In this document: positions 25,187 through 33,413 of the stretch, one piece after another
Position numbering within the stretch: position 1 is the stretch's first letter
How the letters are laid out: each line of letters opens with the position of its first letter
NCBI RefSeq assembly: GCF_018130465.1
Contig: NZ_JAFCKJ010000007.1
Coordinates: 186,001 to 250,000, forward strand
DNA length: 64,000 nucleotides
Direction: 5' to 3'
From: Bradyrhizobium canariense
Lineage (GTDB): Bacteria > Pseudomonadota > Alphaproteobacteria > Rhizobiales > Xanthobacteraceae
Notes under the pieces: generated by a model
Database searches by the model: none
What the model was told of the DNA's origin: nothing
What the model saw: the letters and a program-made list of their open reading frames with translations, nothing else
Made by a program: the position numbers and the translations under genes

Positions 25187-27313
25187 TCAGCCGCCGTCGT
25201 TGCAATAGCGTTTCCACATCGCGCGATAGGCATCGTCCACCGCTTGCGCGTATGAGACGGGATTGCCGGCGGCCGCAGCCTTGATCTGTCCGGGCAGTTC
25301 GCTGCGCAACTTCTCGAGGTCGCCGATCTGCGACCCGCGGGCAGTCGCGATTTCGACATACGCCTCATCGCTATCCGCGACCCAGTCCGGCAGGCCAAGC
25401 GCGGTGAGGATGGAGCCGGCAGCACGGCTAGGCAGACTGTTACCGAGCTTGGCCACCACCGGCACGCCCATCTGCAATGCTTCCCAGGTGCTGACGCCGC
25501 CATTCTGCGGAAACGGGTCGAGGCCAATATCGACGCGATTGAACGATGCCAGATGTTCGTCTCGCGAGGTGGCTCCGAGCAGATCGACGCGTTCCGCCGG
25601 CAACCGGCAAGCTGAAAACCGCGCCAGCAGATTGTCGCGGACCAGCTGAGCGTCCAGCGCAGTATCCTTGATCAGCAGTCGCGAACCCGGCACCCGCTCG
25701 AGAATCCTGGACCAGACTTTCACTGCCTCGTCCGAAATCTTGCTGATGCGGTTGAAGACACCGAATGTGATGAAGCCGTTCGCAATCGCCGGCGTTGGCG
25801 CCCGCGCAATCCCAGTCGGCAGCGGCGCTAACGTTACAAAGCACGGCAGGTCGACGATGGTCTCCGCAAACAGATGCCGAACCGCGACAGGAATCGCGAC
25901 CGGGTCCGAGAGCAGATAATCGATCGTCGGCAGCCCGGTGCCGGTACCGTGGCCCCAGCCATGCACCTGGACCGGTGCCGGCTTGCGCGCAAACACACCG
26001 AGGCGGTTTCCGCTGGTATGGCCGGACAGATCGATCAGGATATCGACGCCATCGGCGCGGATCTGAGCGGCGAGGCGATCGTCGGTCCATTGCGAGGCGT
26101 CGCGCCAGCGATCGGCGATCCCTTGAAATTCGCTGGTCGTCGCATCCGTTTTCGGCGAACAAGAGTAGCACACGATCTCGAACTGTGCCCGATCATGGTG
26201 CTGCAGGACCGGCTTGAAAATGAACGCCGCCGAATGTGCGTGAAAATCCGACGAGACATAACCCAGCACCAGACGGCGGTCCGGATCGCGGCTGTTATCA
26301 TGCGGTCCCGCCGCTGCTGAAGCGATCTTCGCACCGATCTGCTCCCACCATACACGCCGCGCTTGCTGATGCTGCGCAACGCTGGCGTCCGCCATGAAAT
26401 CGAGGGTGAATATCTTGCTGGAGATCGTACTCGCGTCAGGCTGGATGTCGAGAGCTCTGTCGAAACTGGCGAGGGCTTCGTCGACCCGGCCAAGTACCGC
26501 AAGACATTGGCCGAGCAGGCTGTGGGCCTGAGAGAAGCCGGGATCGGTCGCGAGAGCCTTCTCGCAATCGGACAATGCCTCGGCAACTCTCCGTGTCAGA
26601 AGCAAGATGCTGGCCCGCCAGAGCCACCCATTCGCGTCGTCGGGTGCCAGGGCGATTGCCCGATTGCAATCCGCCATGGCTTCGTCAAATCGTTGAAGTT
26701 CCCGCAATGCAACGGCGCGGGTCGACAGCGCCGAGGCATAGTCAGGCTTGATCGACAGCGCGCGGTTTAAGCTTGCGATAGCCTCGTCATAGGCGCGCAG
26801 ACGGCAGAGCGCCCAACCCCGGCCGTTATGGGCTTCGGAAAGTTTTCCGTCGATTGCGAGCGCCTTGTCGTAGCTATCGAGTGCTTCCTGGTAAAGTTCA
26901 AGGGCCGCGCTTGCGTTACCGAGATTGGACAGGGCTAAGGCGTAGTTGGGTCGCAAGGCGAGGGCCTTTCGATAGCTCTCGCGGGCCTCATTGTGGCGTT
27001 CCAGCCCGTTTAGCGCGACGCCTAGGCTCATATGAGCTTCGGCAGATCGCGGATCCACGGCAACCGCCCGGCTCAGCAGAACTTGGGCCTGCTGATAGTT
27101 TTTGGCCTCAGACTCCAAAGCGCCCAGCAAATGAAGCGCGATGAATTGGTTGGGCGCGAGCTCCAGGAGTTCGCGATAGGCCGCCTTCGCCTCGCGGAGA
27201 AGTCCCGCCTTGTGCAGCTGGAGGGCGCGCGCGAGCAACGGCCCCACCTCGGCTTTTTGCCGTTTCTGAAGCCGGGCATTTTGAAATGCACGCTGGCCGA
27301 CGCTGTCGCTCAT
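25187..27313 (-). CDS. TPR protein with O-GlcNAc-transferase-like (GT41) domain
   Basis: 708 residues. Eight or nine tetratricopeptide repeats occupy about 25-320 (for example HMSLGVALNGLERHNEARESYRKALALRPNYALALSNLGNA). The C-terminal half (about 340-700) is the GT41/SPINDLY-type catalytic domain: LVLGYVSSDFHAHSAAFIFKPVLQHHD, DILIDLSGHTSGNRLGVFARKPAPVQVHGWGHGTGTG, and VDIGLDPFPQNGGVSTWEALQMGVPVV. Eukaryotic relatives glycosylate Ser/Thr of cytosolic proteins; bacterial members are little studied and some modify adhesins or flagellins. No partner gene is adjacent. Lone gene, cytoplasmic. Confidence 0.9.
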   Translation of the reverse strand: MSDSVGQRAFQNARLQKRQKAEVGPLLARALQLHKAGLLREAKAAYRELLELAPNQFIALHLLGALESEAKNYQQAQVLLSRAVAVDPRSAEAHMSLGVALNGLERHNEARESYRKALALRPNYALALSNLGNASAALELYQEALDSYDKALAIDGKLSEAHNGRGWALCRLRAYDEAIASLNRALSIKPDYASALSTRAVALRELQRFDEAMADCNRAIALAPDDANGWLWRASILLLTRRVAEALSDCEKALATDPGFSQAHSLLGQCLAVLGRVDEALASFDRALDIQPDASTISSKIFTLDFMADASVAQHQQARRVWWEQIGAKIASAAAGPHDNSRDPDRRLVLGYVSSDFHAHSAAFIFKPVLQHHDRAQFEIVCYSCSPKTDATTSEFQGIADRWRDASQWTDDRLAAQIRADGVDILIDLSGHTSGNRLGVFARKPAPVQVHGWGHGTGTGLPTIDYLLSDPVAIPVAVRHLFAETIVDLPCFVTLAPLPTGIARAPTPAIANGFITFGVFNRISKISDEAVKVWSRILERVPGSRLLIKDTALDAQLVRDNLLARFSACRLPAERVDLLGATSRDEHLASFNRVDIGLDPFPQNGGVSTWEALQMGVPVVAKLGNSLPSRAAGSILTALGLPDWVADSDEAYVEIATARGSQIGDLEKLRSELPGQIKAAAAGNPVSYAQAVDDAYRAMWKRYCNDGG

Positions 27314-27360
27314 GAATCAATTCCATCCGAATCTCCGGTCGAGATTAACATGGAAGTATT

Positions 27361-27392
27361 GTCCGGATTGCGCTGCGCTCCATCTGGGCTAC
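27361..27392. repeat. dispersed intergenic repeat fragment
   Basis: The minus strand reads GTAGCCCAGATGGAGCGCAG followed by CGCAATCCGGA, matching a repeat type (GTAGCCCGGATGGAGCGCAGCG) that I associate with Bradyrhizobium and Rhodopseudomonas intergenic regions. It adjoins the transporter gene remnant at 27425-27505. Confidence 0.5.
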
Positions 27393-27424
27393 GTGGACGC
27401 AAGCCTCACGCAAGCTTTGCGTCA

Positions 27425-27507
27425 ACACTCCCACCACCGCTCCCATCAAACACGTCGTTAGCGTCCCCGACACGATCGACTTCAGCCCGAGCGCGTTGAT
27501 TTCCTCG
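27425..27507 (-). pseudogene. stranded 3' fragment of a CNT nucleoside transporter gene
   Basis: Read leftward this stretch encodes EINALGLKSIVSGTLTTC followed by LMGAVVGVL, identical in protein to the C-terminus of the intact CNT transporter at 32020-33270, but lacks its stop codon. Over 27 aligned codons I count seven base differences, all synonymous. There is no RBS, start or remaining upstream coding sequence, so it is a gene relic between the GT41 and LysR genes. Confidence 0.8.
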
Positions 27508-27522
27508 CGGCGGATCGGCCCA

Positions 27523-28443
27523 CTACCGCTCGAGATAGCCCAATTCCGCGCTCATGACCTTGCGAGCATATTCGCTGAAGGCATCGATCAACCGGCCGCG
27601 CGCGGCATAAGGTGGATAGAGCAGTGCGATCGTAACAGGGACAGCCGGGTTGAACGGGCGCGTGATCAGAGCCGCGCCAGAGCTTTCGTCATGCGCGGCA
27701 ATCGGGTTGATGATGCTGATGCCGAGGCCCGCCGCGACCAGGGCACAGACCGATGCGCCCAGATCAGTCTCCGCGACAATGCGGCGCGTGACGCCCGCCT
27801 GCGCGAAGATCGTATCGATGCGATCGTGGAGTGGACTCCCCGTGGCGAAGGAGATGAAGGCCTCGTCGGCGAAATCGGCAGGCCGCAGCGTCTTCTTCTG
27901 CGCAAGACGATGCGCCTTCGGCATGATCGCGACGCAACGGGTCTTGAGCACCGGCTCGACATGCACCCCCGCAACCTCGCCGTAGAGCATCGCCAATCCG
28001 GTGTCGCAAAGCCCGGAACTGACCCAGTCGAGCACGGCGCTCGCCGTGCCGGATCGGATCGAGATCATCACGTGCGGATAGTCCACCTTGAAGCGTGCCG
28101 CGATGCGTGTCAGCAGGCCGCCGGCCAGGCGCGGCATCGCCGCAACGCTTAACCGACCCATACCGAACGAGCGGATGCTGGCTGCGCTGGCCTCCAGTCC
28201 CGCCAAGCCGATGAAAGTCTTCTCGACTTCCTGGAAAAAGCGCGATCCGTCCACCGTCGGGCGGAGGCGGCCGCCACTGCGGTCGAACAGCGGGAATTGC
28301 GTGATCGCTTCCAGCTGTCCGATCAGGCGGCTGATCTGGGGCTGCGAGGTATGCATGCGCTGAGCCGCCTGCGTCATCGATCCCGTCACGAAGACCGCCC
28401 GAAAAGCCTCCACATGCTTCAGGCCCATGCGTCTGGTGGCCAT
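27523..28443 (-). CDS. LysR family transcriptional regulator
   Basis: 306 residues. HTH domain MGLKHVEAFRAVFVTGSMTQAAQRMHTSQPQISRLIGQLEAITQFPLFDRSGGRLRPT, then a periplasmic-binding-like effector domain (GRLSVAAMPRLAGGLLTRIAARFKVDYPHVMISI onward). It resembles the OccR/NocR-type branch that responds to opine or amino acid ligands. Start taken as ATG 28443 (MATRRMGLKH); 28428 is also possible. It is divergent from an amino-acid-type SBP gene, with two dyads in between, and so probably regulates that gene and the threonine aldolase. Confidence 0.88.
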   Translation of the reverse strand: MATRRMGLKHVEAFRAVFVTGSMTQAAQRMHTSQPQISRLIGQLEAITQFPLFDRSGGRLRPTVDGSRFFQEVEKTFIGLAGLEASAASIRSFGMGRLSVAAMPRLAGGLLTRIAARFKVDYPHVMISIRSGTASAVLDWVSSGLCDTGLAMLYGEVAGVHVEPVLKTRCVAIMPKAHRLAQKKTLRPADFADEAFISFATGSPLHDRIDTIFAQAGVTRRIVAETDLGASVCALVAAGLGISIINPIAAHDESSGAALITRPFNPAVPVTIALLYPPYAARGRLIDAFSEYARKVMSAELGYLER

Positions 28444-28464
28444 ATCAAATCCGTATAGGAGAGT

Positions 28465-28509
28465 ATGAAACTGGAATTTCATCAGATCGCGCTTTTGGAC
28501 GATAGTCCA
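28465..28509. promoter_or_regulatory. two adjacent dyads in LysR/SBP divergent region
   Basis: ATGAAA-CTGGAA-TTTCAT (28465-28482) and TGGAC-GATA-GTCCA (28496-28509) are perfect inverted repeats located 22-66 bases from the LysR start and about 88-130 bases upstream of the SBP start, suitable for a LysR recognition and activation site. Confidence 0.5.
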
Positions 28510-28596
28510 GAGCATGAAGCCGTTCGCACGGAGCTGTCCTGTCGTTGCTCACCCACCGTGGACGGCGTCACCGACATTCGCGACAAGAGGGGACAT

Positions 28597-29517
28597 ATGA
28601 AAGCGACAATGATCAAGGCACTGGCCGCGGCGACCGTCGCTGGTGTTCTTCTTTCCAGCGAGGCCATGGCCCAGGGTGCGAGCAGGCTGGACAAGATCCG
28701 AGAGAGCGGCTCGATCACATTGGGGTACCCGGAGACCTCGGTGCCCTTCGCCTATCTCGACGGTAACCAGAAGCCGATCGGTTACACCGTGGAAATCTGT
28801 GAACAGGTGGTGCAGGCGATCAAGACGGCCCTCAAGCTCCCCAAGCTCGAGATTCGCTATAACCCCATCACCTCGGCGACACGTATTCAGCTGCTCGCCA
28901 ACGGTACGATCGATCTCGAATGCGGCAACACGACCAATAATGTCGAGCGGCATAAGCTCGTTGCCTTTGCTCCCACCACCTTCGTTGCGCAGGTCGTCCT
29001 CGTCGCGCGCAAGGATGGCGGGGTCGATGTCAACGACCCGGCTTCGTTTCGCGGCAAGGCCATCGCCGCCCAAGCCGGCGGCCAGACTTTCAAGGTGATT
29101 ACGCTGATCAACGCCAAGAACAATCTCGGCATCACGGTGGTGCCGGCCAAGGACACCGCCGAGACCTTCTTGTTGGTGTCGACGGGCCGGGTGGCTGGCA
29201 CCGCCAACGATGACGGTCTCGCATTTGCCACGGTCGCCTCGTCCAGAACGCCGGATGAATTCCTGATCGGTAGCAAGAGTCTCGAGACGGCGCCCTATGG
29301 CATCGTCGAACCCAAGGATGATCCTGCTTTCAAGAAGGTGGTCGACGATGCCGTGATCGACCTGATGAAGAGCGGGCAGATTGCGGCGCTCTACGACAAA
29401 TATTTCAATTCACCAATCCCACCGCATGGCCTCAACCTGAAATTTCCAATGAGCGACGCCCTCAAGCGGGCGCTGGCCAACCCGACCGATTCCGGCGACC
29501 CGGCAGTCTACGAATGA
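28597..29517 (+). CDS. family 3 amino-acid-type substrate-binding protein
   Basis: 306 residues. Signal peptide MKATMIKALAAATVAGVLLS...AMAQ. The mature protein is an SBP_bac_3 fold: GSITLGYPETSVPFAYLDGNQKPIGYTVEICEQVVQAI, RIQLLANGTIDLECGNTTNNVERHKLVAFAPTTF, and YGIVEPKDDPAFKKVVDD. It resembles glutamate/aspartate binding proteins (GltI). No permease or ATPase gene follows; a threonine aldolase does, so it must use a transporter encoded elsewhere or act as a sensor. ATG 28597 with AGAGGGG upstream. Confidence 0.88.
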   Translation: MKATMIKALAAATVAGVLLSSEAMAQGASRLDKIRESGSITLGYPETSVPFAYLDGNQKPIGYTVEICEQVVQAIKTALKLPKLEIRYNPITSATRIQLLANGTIDLECGNTTNNVERHKLVAFAPTTFVAQVVLVARKDGGVDVNDPASFRGKAIAAQAGGQTFKVITLINAKNNLGITVVPAKDTAETFLLVSTGRVAGTANDDGLAFATVASSRTPDEFLIGSKSLETAPYGIVEPKDDPAFKKVVDDAVIDLMKSGQIAALYDKYFNSPIPPHGLNLKFPMSDALKRALANPTDSGDPAVYE

Positions 29518-29544
29518 CGCGACAAGCGCTCTAGAGGTCTCGCA

Positions 29545-30615
29545 ATGGCACATCAACACGACACGAATCCAGCGGGCGCCGGGTTGCCACCCATCGACCT
29601 GCGCAGCGATACGGTCACCAAGCCGACCGAGGCGATGTATGCCCGCATGGCCTCTGCGCCGCTCGGCGATGACGGGCTGGACGGTGACCCCACGGTGCAG
29701 GAGCTGGAGGCCGTCGCAGCCGCGGCGTTGGGCAAGGACGCCGGCCTGTTTGTGCCGAGCTGCACCATGGCCAATCTGCTGGCGACGCTGGCGCAGTCGC
29801 AGCGCAGCGAACAGATCGTGTTGGAATCGAATGCCCATATGTACACCTCGGAACGAGGGGCGGCGACGTTTACGGGGCAGTTCTACCTCGCAATTGCCGG
29901 CACCGCCGGCGCAATGGACCTGAATTTGCTGGAGGACGCCCTGCAGGGCGAAGGGCTCAAGCTCGGGACCGCTCTTGTCGCAATGGAAACCTCGCACAAC
30001 AACGCGAGCGGCGCCGTATTGCCGCTGGATCATATGCAGGCCGTGCACGCCATGGCCTCGGCCCGCGGTGTCCCGGTGCATCTCGACGGCGCGCGGCTGT
30101 TCAACGCCGCCGTCGCCCTTGAAACGACGCCGGCCGAGGTTGCGAGACATTGCGACACGGTTTCTCTGTGTCTGTCGAAGGGCCTGAGCGCACCCGCCGG
30201 TGCCGTGCTCGCCGGGCCGCGCGCGGTGATCGACAGCAGCCGCAGGTTTCGCCGCATGCTGGGAGGCACGCAGCGCCAGATCGGCGTCCTGGCCGCAGCC
30301 GGCCTTGAGGCCGTTGAGGTCATGGGTGCGCGTCTGGGCGAGGATCACCGGCGTGCGCGAGCCCTGAGTGATGCGTTGAACGGGATGCATCCAAGGCTCA
30401 GCGCGACAATCCCGCAGACGAATATCGTGCAGGTCGATGTCTCTCTCTCCGGGCGCGACAGCGCCGCGTGGTCCGGGGCTCTCGAAAGGGCGGGCCTGAG
30501 GGCGAGGCCCTGGGGCAAGCATCGCTTGCGTTGTGTGACCCATCGCCATATCGGCGATGCGGACATTGATCGCGCAATTATGGCATTTCGCACCGTGGCC
30601 GGAGTCTTGGCTTAG
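29545..30615 (+). CDS. low-specificity threonine aldolase
   Basis: 356 residues, fold-type I PLP enzyme. IDLRSDTVTKPTEAMYARMASAPLGDDGLDGDPTVQELE is the family signature; VPVHLDGARLFNAAVAL carries the PLP-binding Asp and SLCLSKGLSAPAGAVLAG the Schiff-base lysine. Splits threonine or allo-threonine (and other beta-hydroxy amino acids) into glycine and an aldehyde. It lies 27 bases after the SBP gene, suggesting the imported ligand is a beta-hydroxy amino acid, though this is inference. Confidence 0.9.
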   Translation: MAHQHDTNPAGAGLPPIDLRSDTVTKPTEAMYARMASAPLGDDGLDGDPTVQELEAVAAAALGKDAGLFVPSCTMANLLATLAQSQRSEQIVLESNAHMYTSERGAATFTGQFYLAIAGTAGAMDLNLLEDALQGEGLKLGTALVAMETSHNNASGAVLPLDHMQAVHAMASARGVPVHLDGARLFNAAVALETTPAEVARHCDTVSLCLSKGLSAPAGAVLAGPRAVIDSSRRFRRMLGGTQRQIGVLAAAGLEAVEVMGARLGEDHRRARALSDALNGMHPRLSATIPQTNIVQVDVSLSGRDSAAWSGALERAGLRARPWGKHRLRCVTHRHIGDADIDRAIMAFRTVAGVLA

Positions 30616-30785
30616 AGAGGGCTTAGCTCAGCACTCACGATCAGCCGATCGTTAGAAGGCGCCCGATCCGTGAAACCGGGCAGTTACCAATCGGATGGTT
30701 TCAGCCGTCCCGCAGGGCGGGCGGTAACCAGTCGAAAATACCTCTCGCGTCAACTCAAGGCTGTGAAAATGCGGGACATGTTTTC

Positions 30786-32006
30786 ATGGCGACCAACACT
30801 TTTGGCCGACGCGGCGTCGTAGCGCCTTCTCCGAGAGGATCGTTTCAACCCGCACCGCTTCAACCGGTCGCCGCACCGATAGCTCCCCGGCCCCTGCCCA
30901 GTGAGGGGACGCTTTTGGGGGACAACAAGCTTCTGGCCGATATTCCTTTCCTCACCATCGGCCTGATTTTCTCTCTGCTTCTGATCTACGCCCTGCAACG
31001 CAGTCTCGCCATGGACATTGGGCCGGACGGCTCACTCGATGTCCGCTCGCTGATCGCCCAGGGCGCGTCCGGCTACGATCTTGTTGTCGGAAGGAACGAG
31101 TGGTGGCGGATCGGCCTTGCGCCGCTTTTGCATGGCAGCAATGGACACCTCATAGGCAACTGCGTTGCCCTGTTCATCGTCGGCGTCAGGCTGGAGAGCC
31201 TGATCGGTCGTGGCTGGTTTTCGCTGATCTTCGTCGCCAGTGCCGTGGCCGGGGAGGTCGGCTCGCTCCTGGGCAATGGCCCCGGCTCCGTGAGCGTTGG
31301 TGCGTCCGGCGCCATTACCGGGCTCATCGCGGCGCTGTTCGTCGCGAGCTTCGAGCCAGAGGCGGACGCAGAGCAAACAATGTCGAGACTGAAGACGTCG
31401 CTCTTCTTCGGCGTTCCTGCACTGCTGCCGCTTGCCTTTGGCGCTTCCGGCAATGTCAACTATTACGCGCATGCAGGCGGTGCGCTGGCCGGCGGCGCGC
31501 TTGCCATCATGCCGTGGCTCGCCTTCTGGTCCTATGACAGCCTGCCGCGGAGCGCCGGCATGGTGTTGCTCGCAGGCTTCGTCGGATCTCTGATCTGCGC
31601 AGGCTTCGCCGCCGCCCATTATTCGTCCTACATGGCCGATGCCGTGCAGTATATCCGCGCATCGGAAGTGCCGCCGAACGCTGGCGAGATGACGAGCCGG
31701 TCTTTAGACCTCGTCACCCGCTATCCGAAAGACCCGCGGGCTCATCTGTTCCGTGCGGTCTTCTTCCTGGAAAAAGCGAACCTCAGTGCCGCCGAAACAG
31801 AAGCGCGAACCGCCATGTCGCTCGCCGCTTCGGATGTGGCGGGTGGACAGGTGCGGATCGGGGCGCAGGGCTTGATGGCGGTGTTGCTGTGGGCGCAGGG
31901 ACGAAACAGCGAGGCGAAGGCCATGGCGGACGAGCCGTGCCGTGCCAAGCTGCCTGAGGTGCGGCGCATATTGCAGAAGTCGAAGTTGTGCGGTCGACCG
32001 GAGTGA
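30786..32006 (+). CDS. rhomboid-family intramembrane serine protease with C-terminal helical repeat
   Basis: 406 residues. After a Pro-rich cytoplasmic tail (1-45) and a first membrane helix, the rhomboid core shows WWRIGLAPLLHGSNGHLIGNCVAL (His116, His121, Asn125), catalytic GASGAITGL with Ser174, and NYYAHAGGALAG with His229. The dyad Ser174-His229 is intact. About 130 residues beyond the last helix resemble a TPR-like segment (LVTRYPKDPRAHLFRAVFFLEKANLSAAETEARTAMSLAA). It would cleave membrane protein helices in the bilayer. The 170 bases upstream contain no obvious SD; the start at 30786 is the best fit. Confidence 0.87.
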   Translation: MATNTFGRRGVVAPSPRGSFQPAPLQPVAAPIAPRPLPSEGTLLGDNKLLADIPFLTIGLIFSLLLIYALQRSLAMDIGPDGSLDVRSLIAQGASGYDLVVGRNEWWRIGLAPLLHGSNGHLIGNCVALFIVGVRLESLIGRGWFSLIFVASAVAGEVGSLLGNGPGSVSVGASGAITGLIAALFVASFEPEADAEQTMSRLKTSLFFGVPALLPLAFGASGNVNYYAHAGGALAGGALAIMPWLAFWSYDSLPRSAGMVLLAGFVGSLICAGFAAAHYSSYMADAVQYIRASEVPPNAGEMTSRSLDLVTRYPKDPRAHLFRAVFFLEKANLSAAETEARTAMSLAASDVAGGQVRIGAQGLMAVLLWAQGRNSEAKAMADEPCRAKLPEVRRILQKSKLCGRPE

Positions 32007-32019
32007 CGAGCGGAGAGAG

Positions 32020-33270
32020 CTAGCTCAACACCCCCACCACCGCTCCCATCAAGCACGTCGTCAGCGTTCCCGATACGATCGACTTCAGCCCGAGTGCGTT
32101 GATCTCCACGCGCCGTTCCGGCGCCATCACGCCGAGACCGCCGATCATGATGCCGAGGCTGGCGAAATTGGCGAAGCCGCACATCGCATAGAGCATGATC
32201 AGGCGCGATCGCGGATCGAGCGTGCCGGGCGGCAGCTTCGAGAAGTCGACATAGGCGATCAATTCGTTCAGCACGGTTTTCGTGCCCATCAGGCTGCCGG
32301 CGGTGATCGCCTGGTCCCACGGCAATCCCATCAGCCAGCACACCGGCGCCATCACGAGGCCGAGCAGGCGCTGCAACGAGATCGCGGCGCCGCCGATATC
32401 AGGCAGCAGGCCGAGGATCGCATTGACGAGATAGACCAGCGCCACCAGCACCAAGAGCATTGCGACGATGTTGATCAGCAGCTCGATCCCCGCGCCGGTC
32501 CCTTTCACGATCGCGTCCATCGTGCCGGAGACCTCCGTCTCGGGGTCCTCCAGTGCGCCGCCGGTGCGCTTGTCGGAGATCTCCGGCACCATGATGAGGC
32601 TGACCAGGATCGCGGCCGGCGCGCCCAGCACGGAGGCGATGACGAAATGCGCGGCTGCGTCCGGAATGAGGGGAGCAAGGAGCGTCGCATAGAGCACCAG
32701 CACCGTGCCGGCGATGCCGGCCATGCCGCCGGTCATCACCAGGAACAACTCGCTGCGGGTCATCTGCGCGAGATAAGGCCGCACGAACAGCGGCGCCTCG
32801 ACCATCCCCAGAAAGATGTTGGCCGCGGTCGAGAGCCCGACCGCGCCGCCGACGCCGAGCGTCCGCTCCAGCAGCCAGGCCATGCCGCGCACGACCGGCG
32901 GCAGCACGCGCCAATAGAACAGCAGCGTCGTCAGCACGCTCATGACCAGCACGAGCGGCAACGCCTGGAACGCCAGGATGAAATCGGCACCCGGCACCTT
33001 CAGATCGAAGGGCAGGGGCCCGCCACCGACATAGCCGAACACGAAGGAGGAGCCGGCGCGCGAGGCCGCCGAGATCGCGCCCACCGCCTCGTTGATGGCA
33101 CCGAAGGCGCGCGCGACGACCGGCACCTTCAGCAGAACGATCGCGGTGGCGAAGGTGGCGACGAGGCCGATCGCCGCCTGGCGCAGCGAGGCCGCGCGGC
33201 GATTCTCGCTCAGGACCAAGGCGATCAACAGCAATGCGAAAACGCCGAGTGCCGATTGCAGCCGCAGCAT
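32020..33270 (-). CDS. concentrative nucleoside transporter (CNT/NupC family)
   Basis: 416 residues with N-terminal, core and C-terminal CNT segments: QAAIGLVATFATAIVLLKVP, FVFGYVGGGPLPF, LGVGGAVGLSTAANIFLGMVEAPLFVRPYLAQMTRSELFLVMTGGMAGIAGTVLVLYATLL, and GTKTVLNELIAYVDFS with LYAMCGFANFASLGIMIGGLGVMAPER. These are the substrate- and ion-binding motifs of sodium- or proton-coupled nucleoside importers. It is monocistronic and convergent with the rhomboid gene. Its last 27 codons are duplicated as a relic at 27425-27507. Confidence 0.92.
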   Translation of the reverse strand: MLRLQSALGVFALLLIALVLSENRRAASLRQAAIGLVATFATAIVLLKVPVVARAFGAINEAVGAISAASRAGSSFVFGYVGGGPLPFDLKVPGADFILAFQALPLVLVMSVLTTLLFYWRVLPPVVRGMAWLLERTLGVGGAVGLSTAANIFLGMVEAPLFVRPYLAQMTRSELFLVMTGGMAGIAGTVLVLYATLLAPLIPDAAAHFVIASVLGAPAAILVSLIMVPEISDKRTGGALEDPETEVSGTMDAIVKGTGAGIELLINIVAMLLVLVALVYLVNAILGLLPDIGGAAISLQRLLGLVMAPVCWLMGLPWDQAITAGSLMGTKTVLNELIAYVDFSKLPPGTLDPRSRLIMLYAMCGFANFASLGIMIGGLGVMAPERRVEINALGLKSIVSGTLTTCLMGAVVGVLS

Positions 33271-33413
33271 GATGTCCCCAAACCCCGATGATTATGGCCA
33301 CCCCTGCGTTGCAAACGCAATGCCGGGAGATTGTCGGAGCGTCCCGCTGTTGACAAGCAGGTCCGCGTCAGCCACGCGGAGCACGTCGACACCAGGAGCC
33401 GGATAGTCCGAGC

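Noticed and set aside
31942-33291. 449-codon plus-strand frame opposite the nucleoside transporter
   Set aside because: His/Gln/Arg-rich antisense shadow; the opposite strand encodes a clear CNT transporter.
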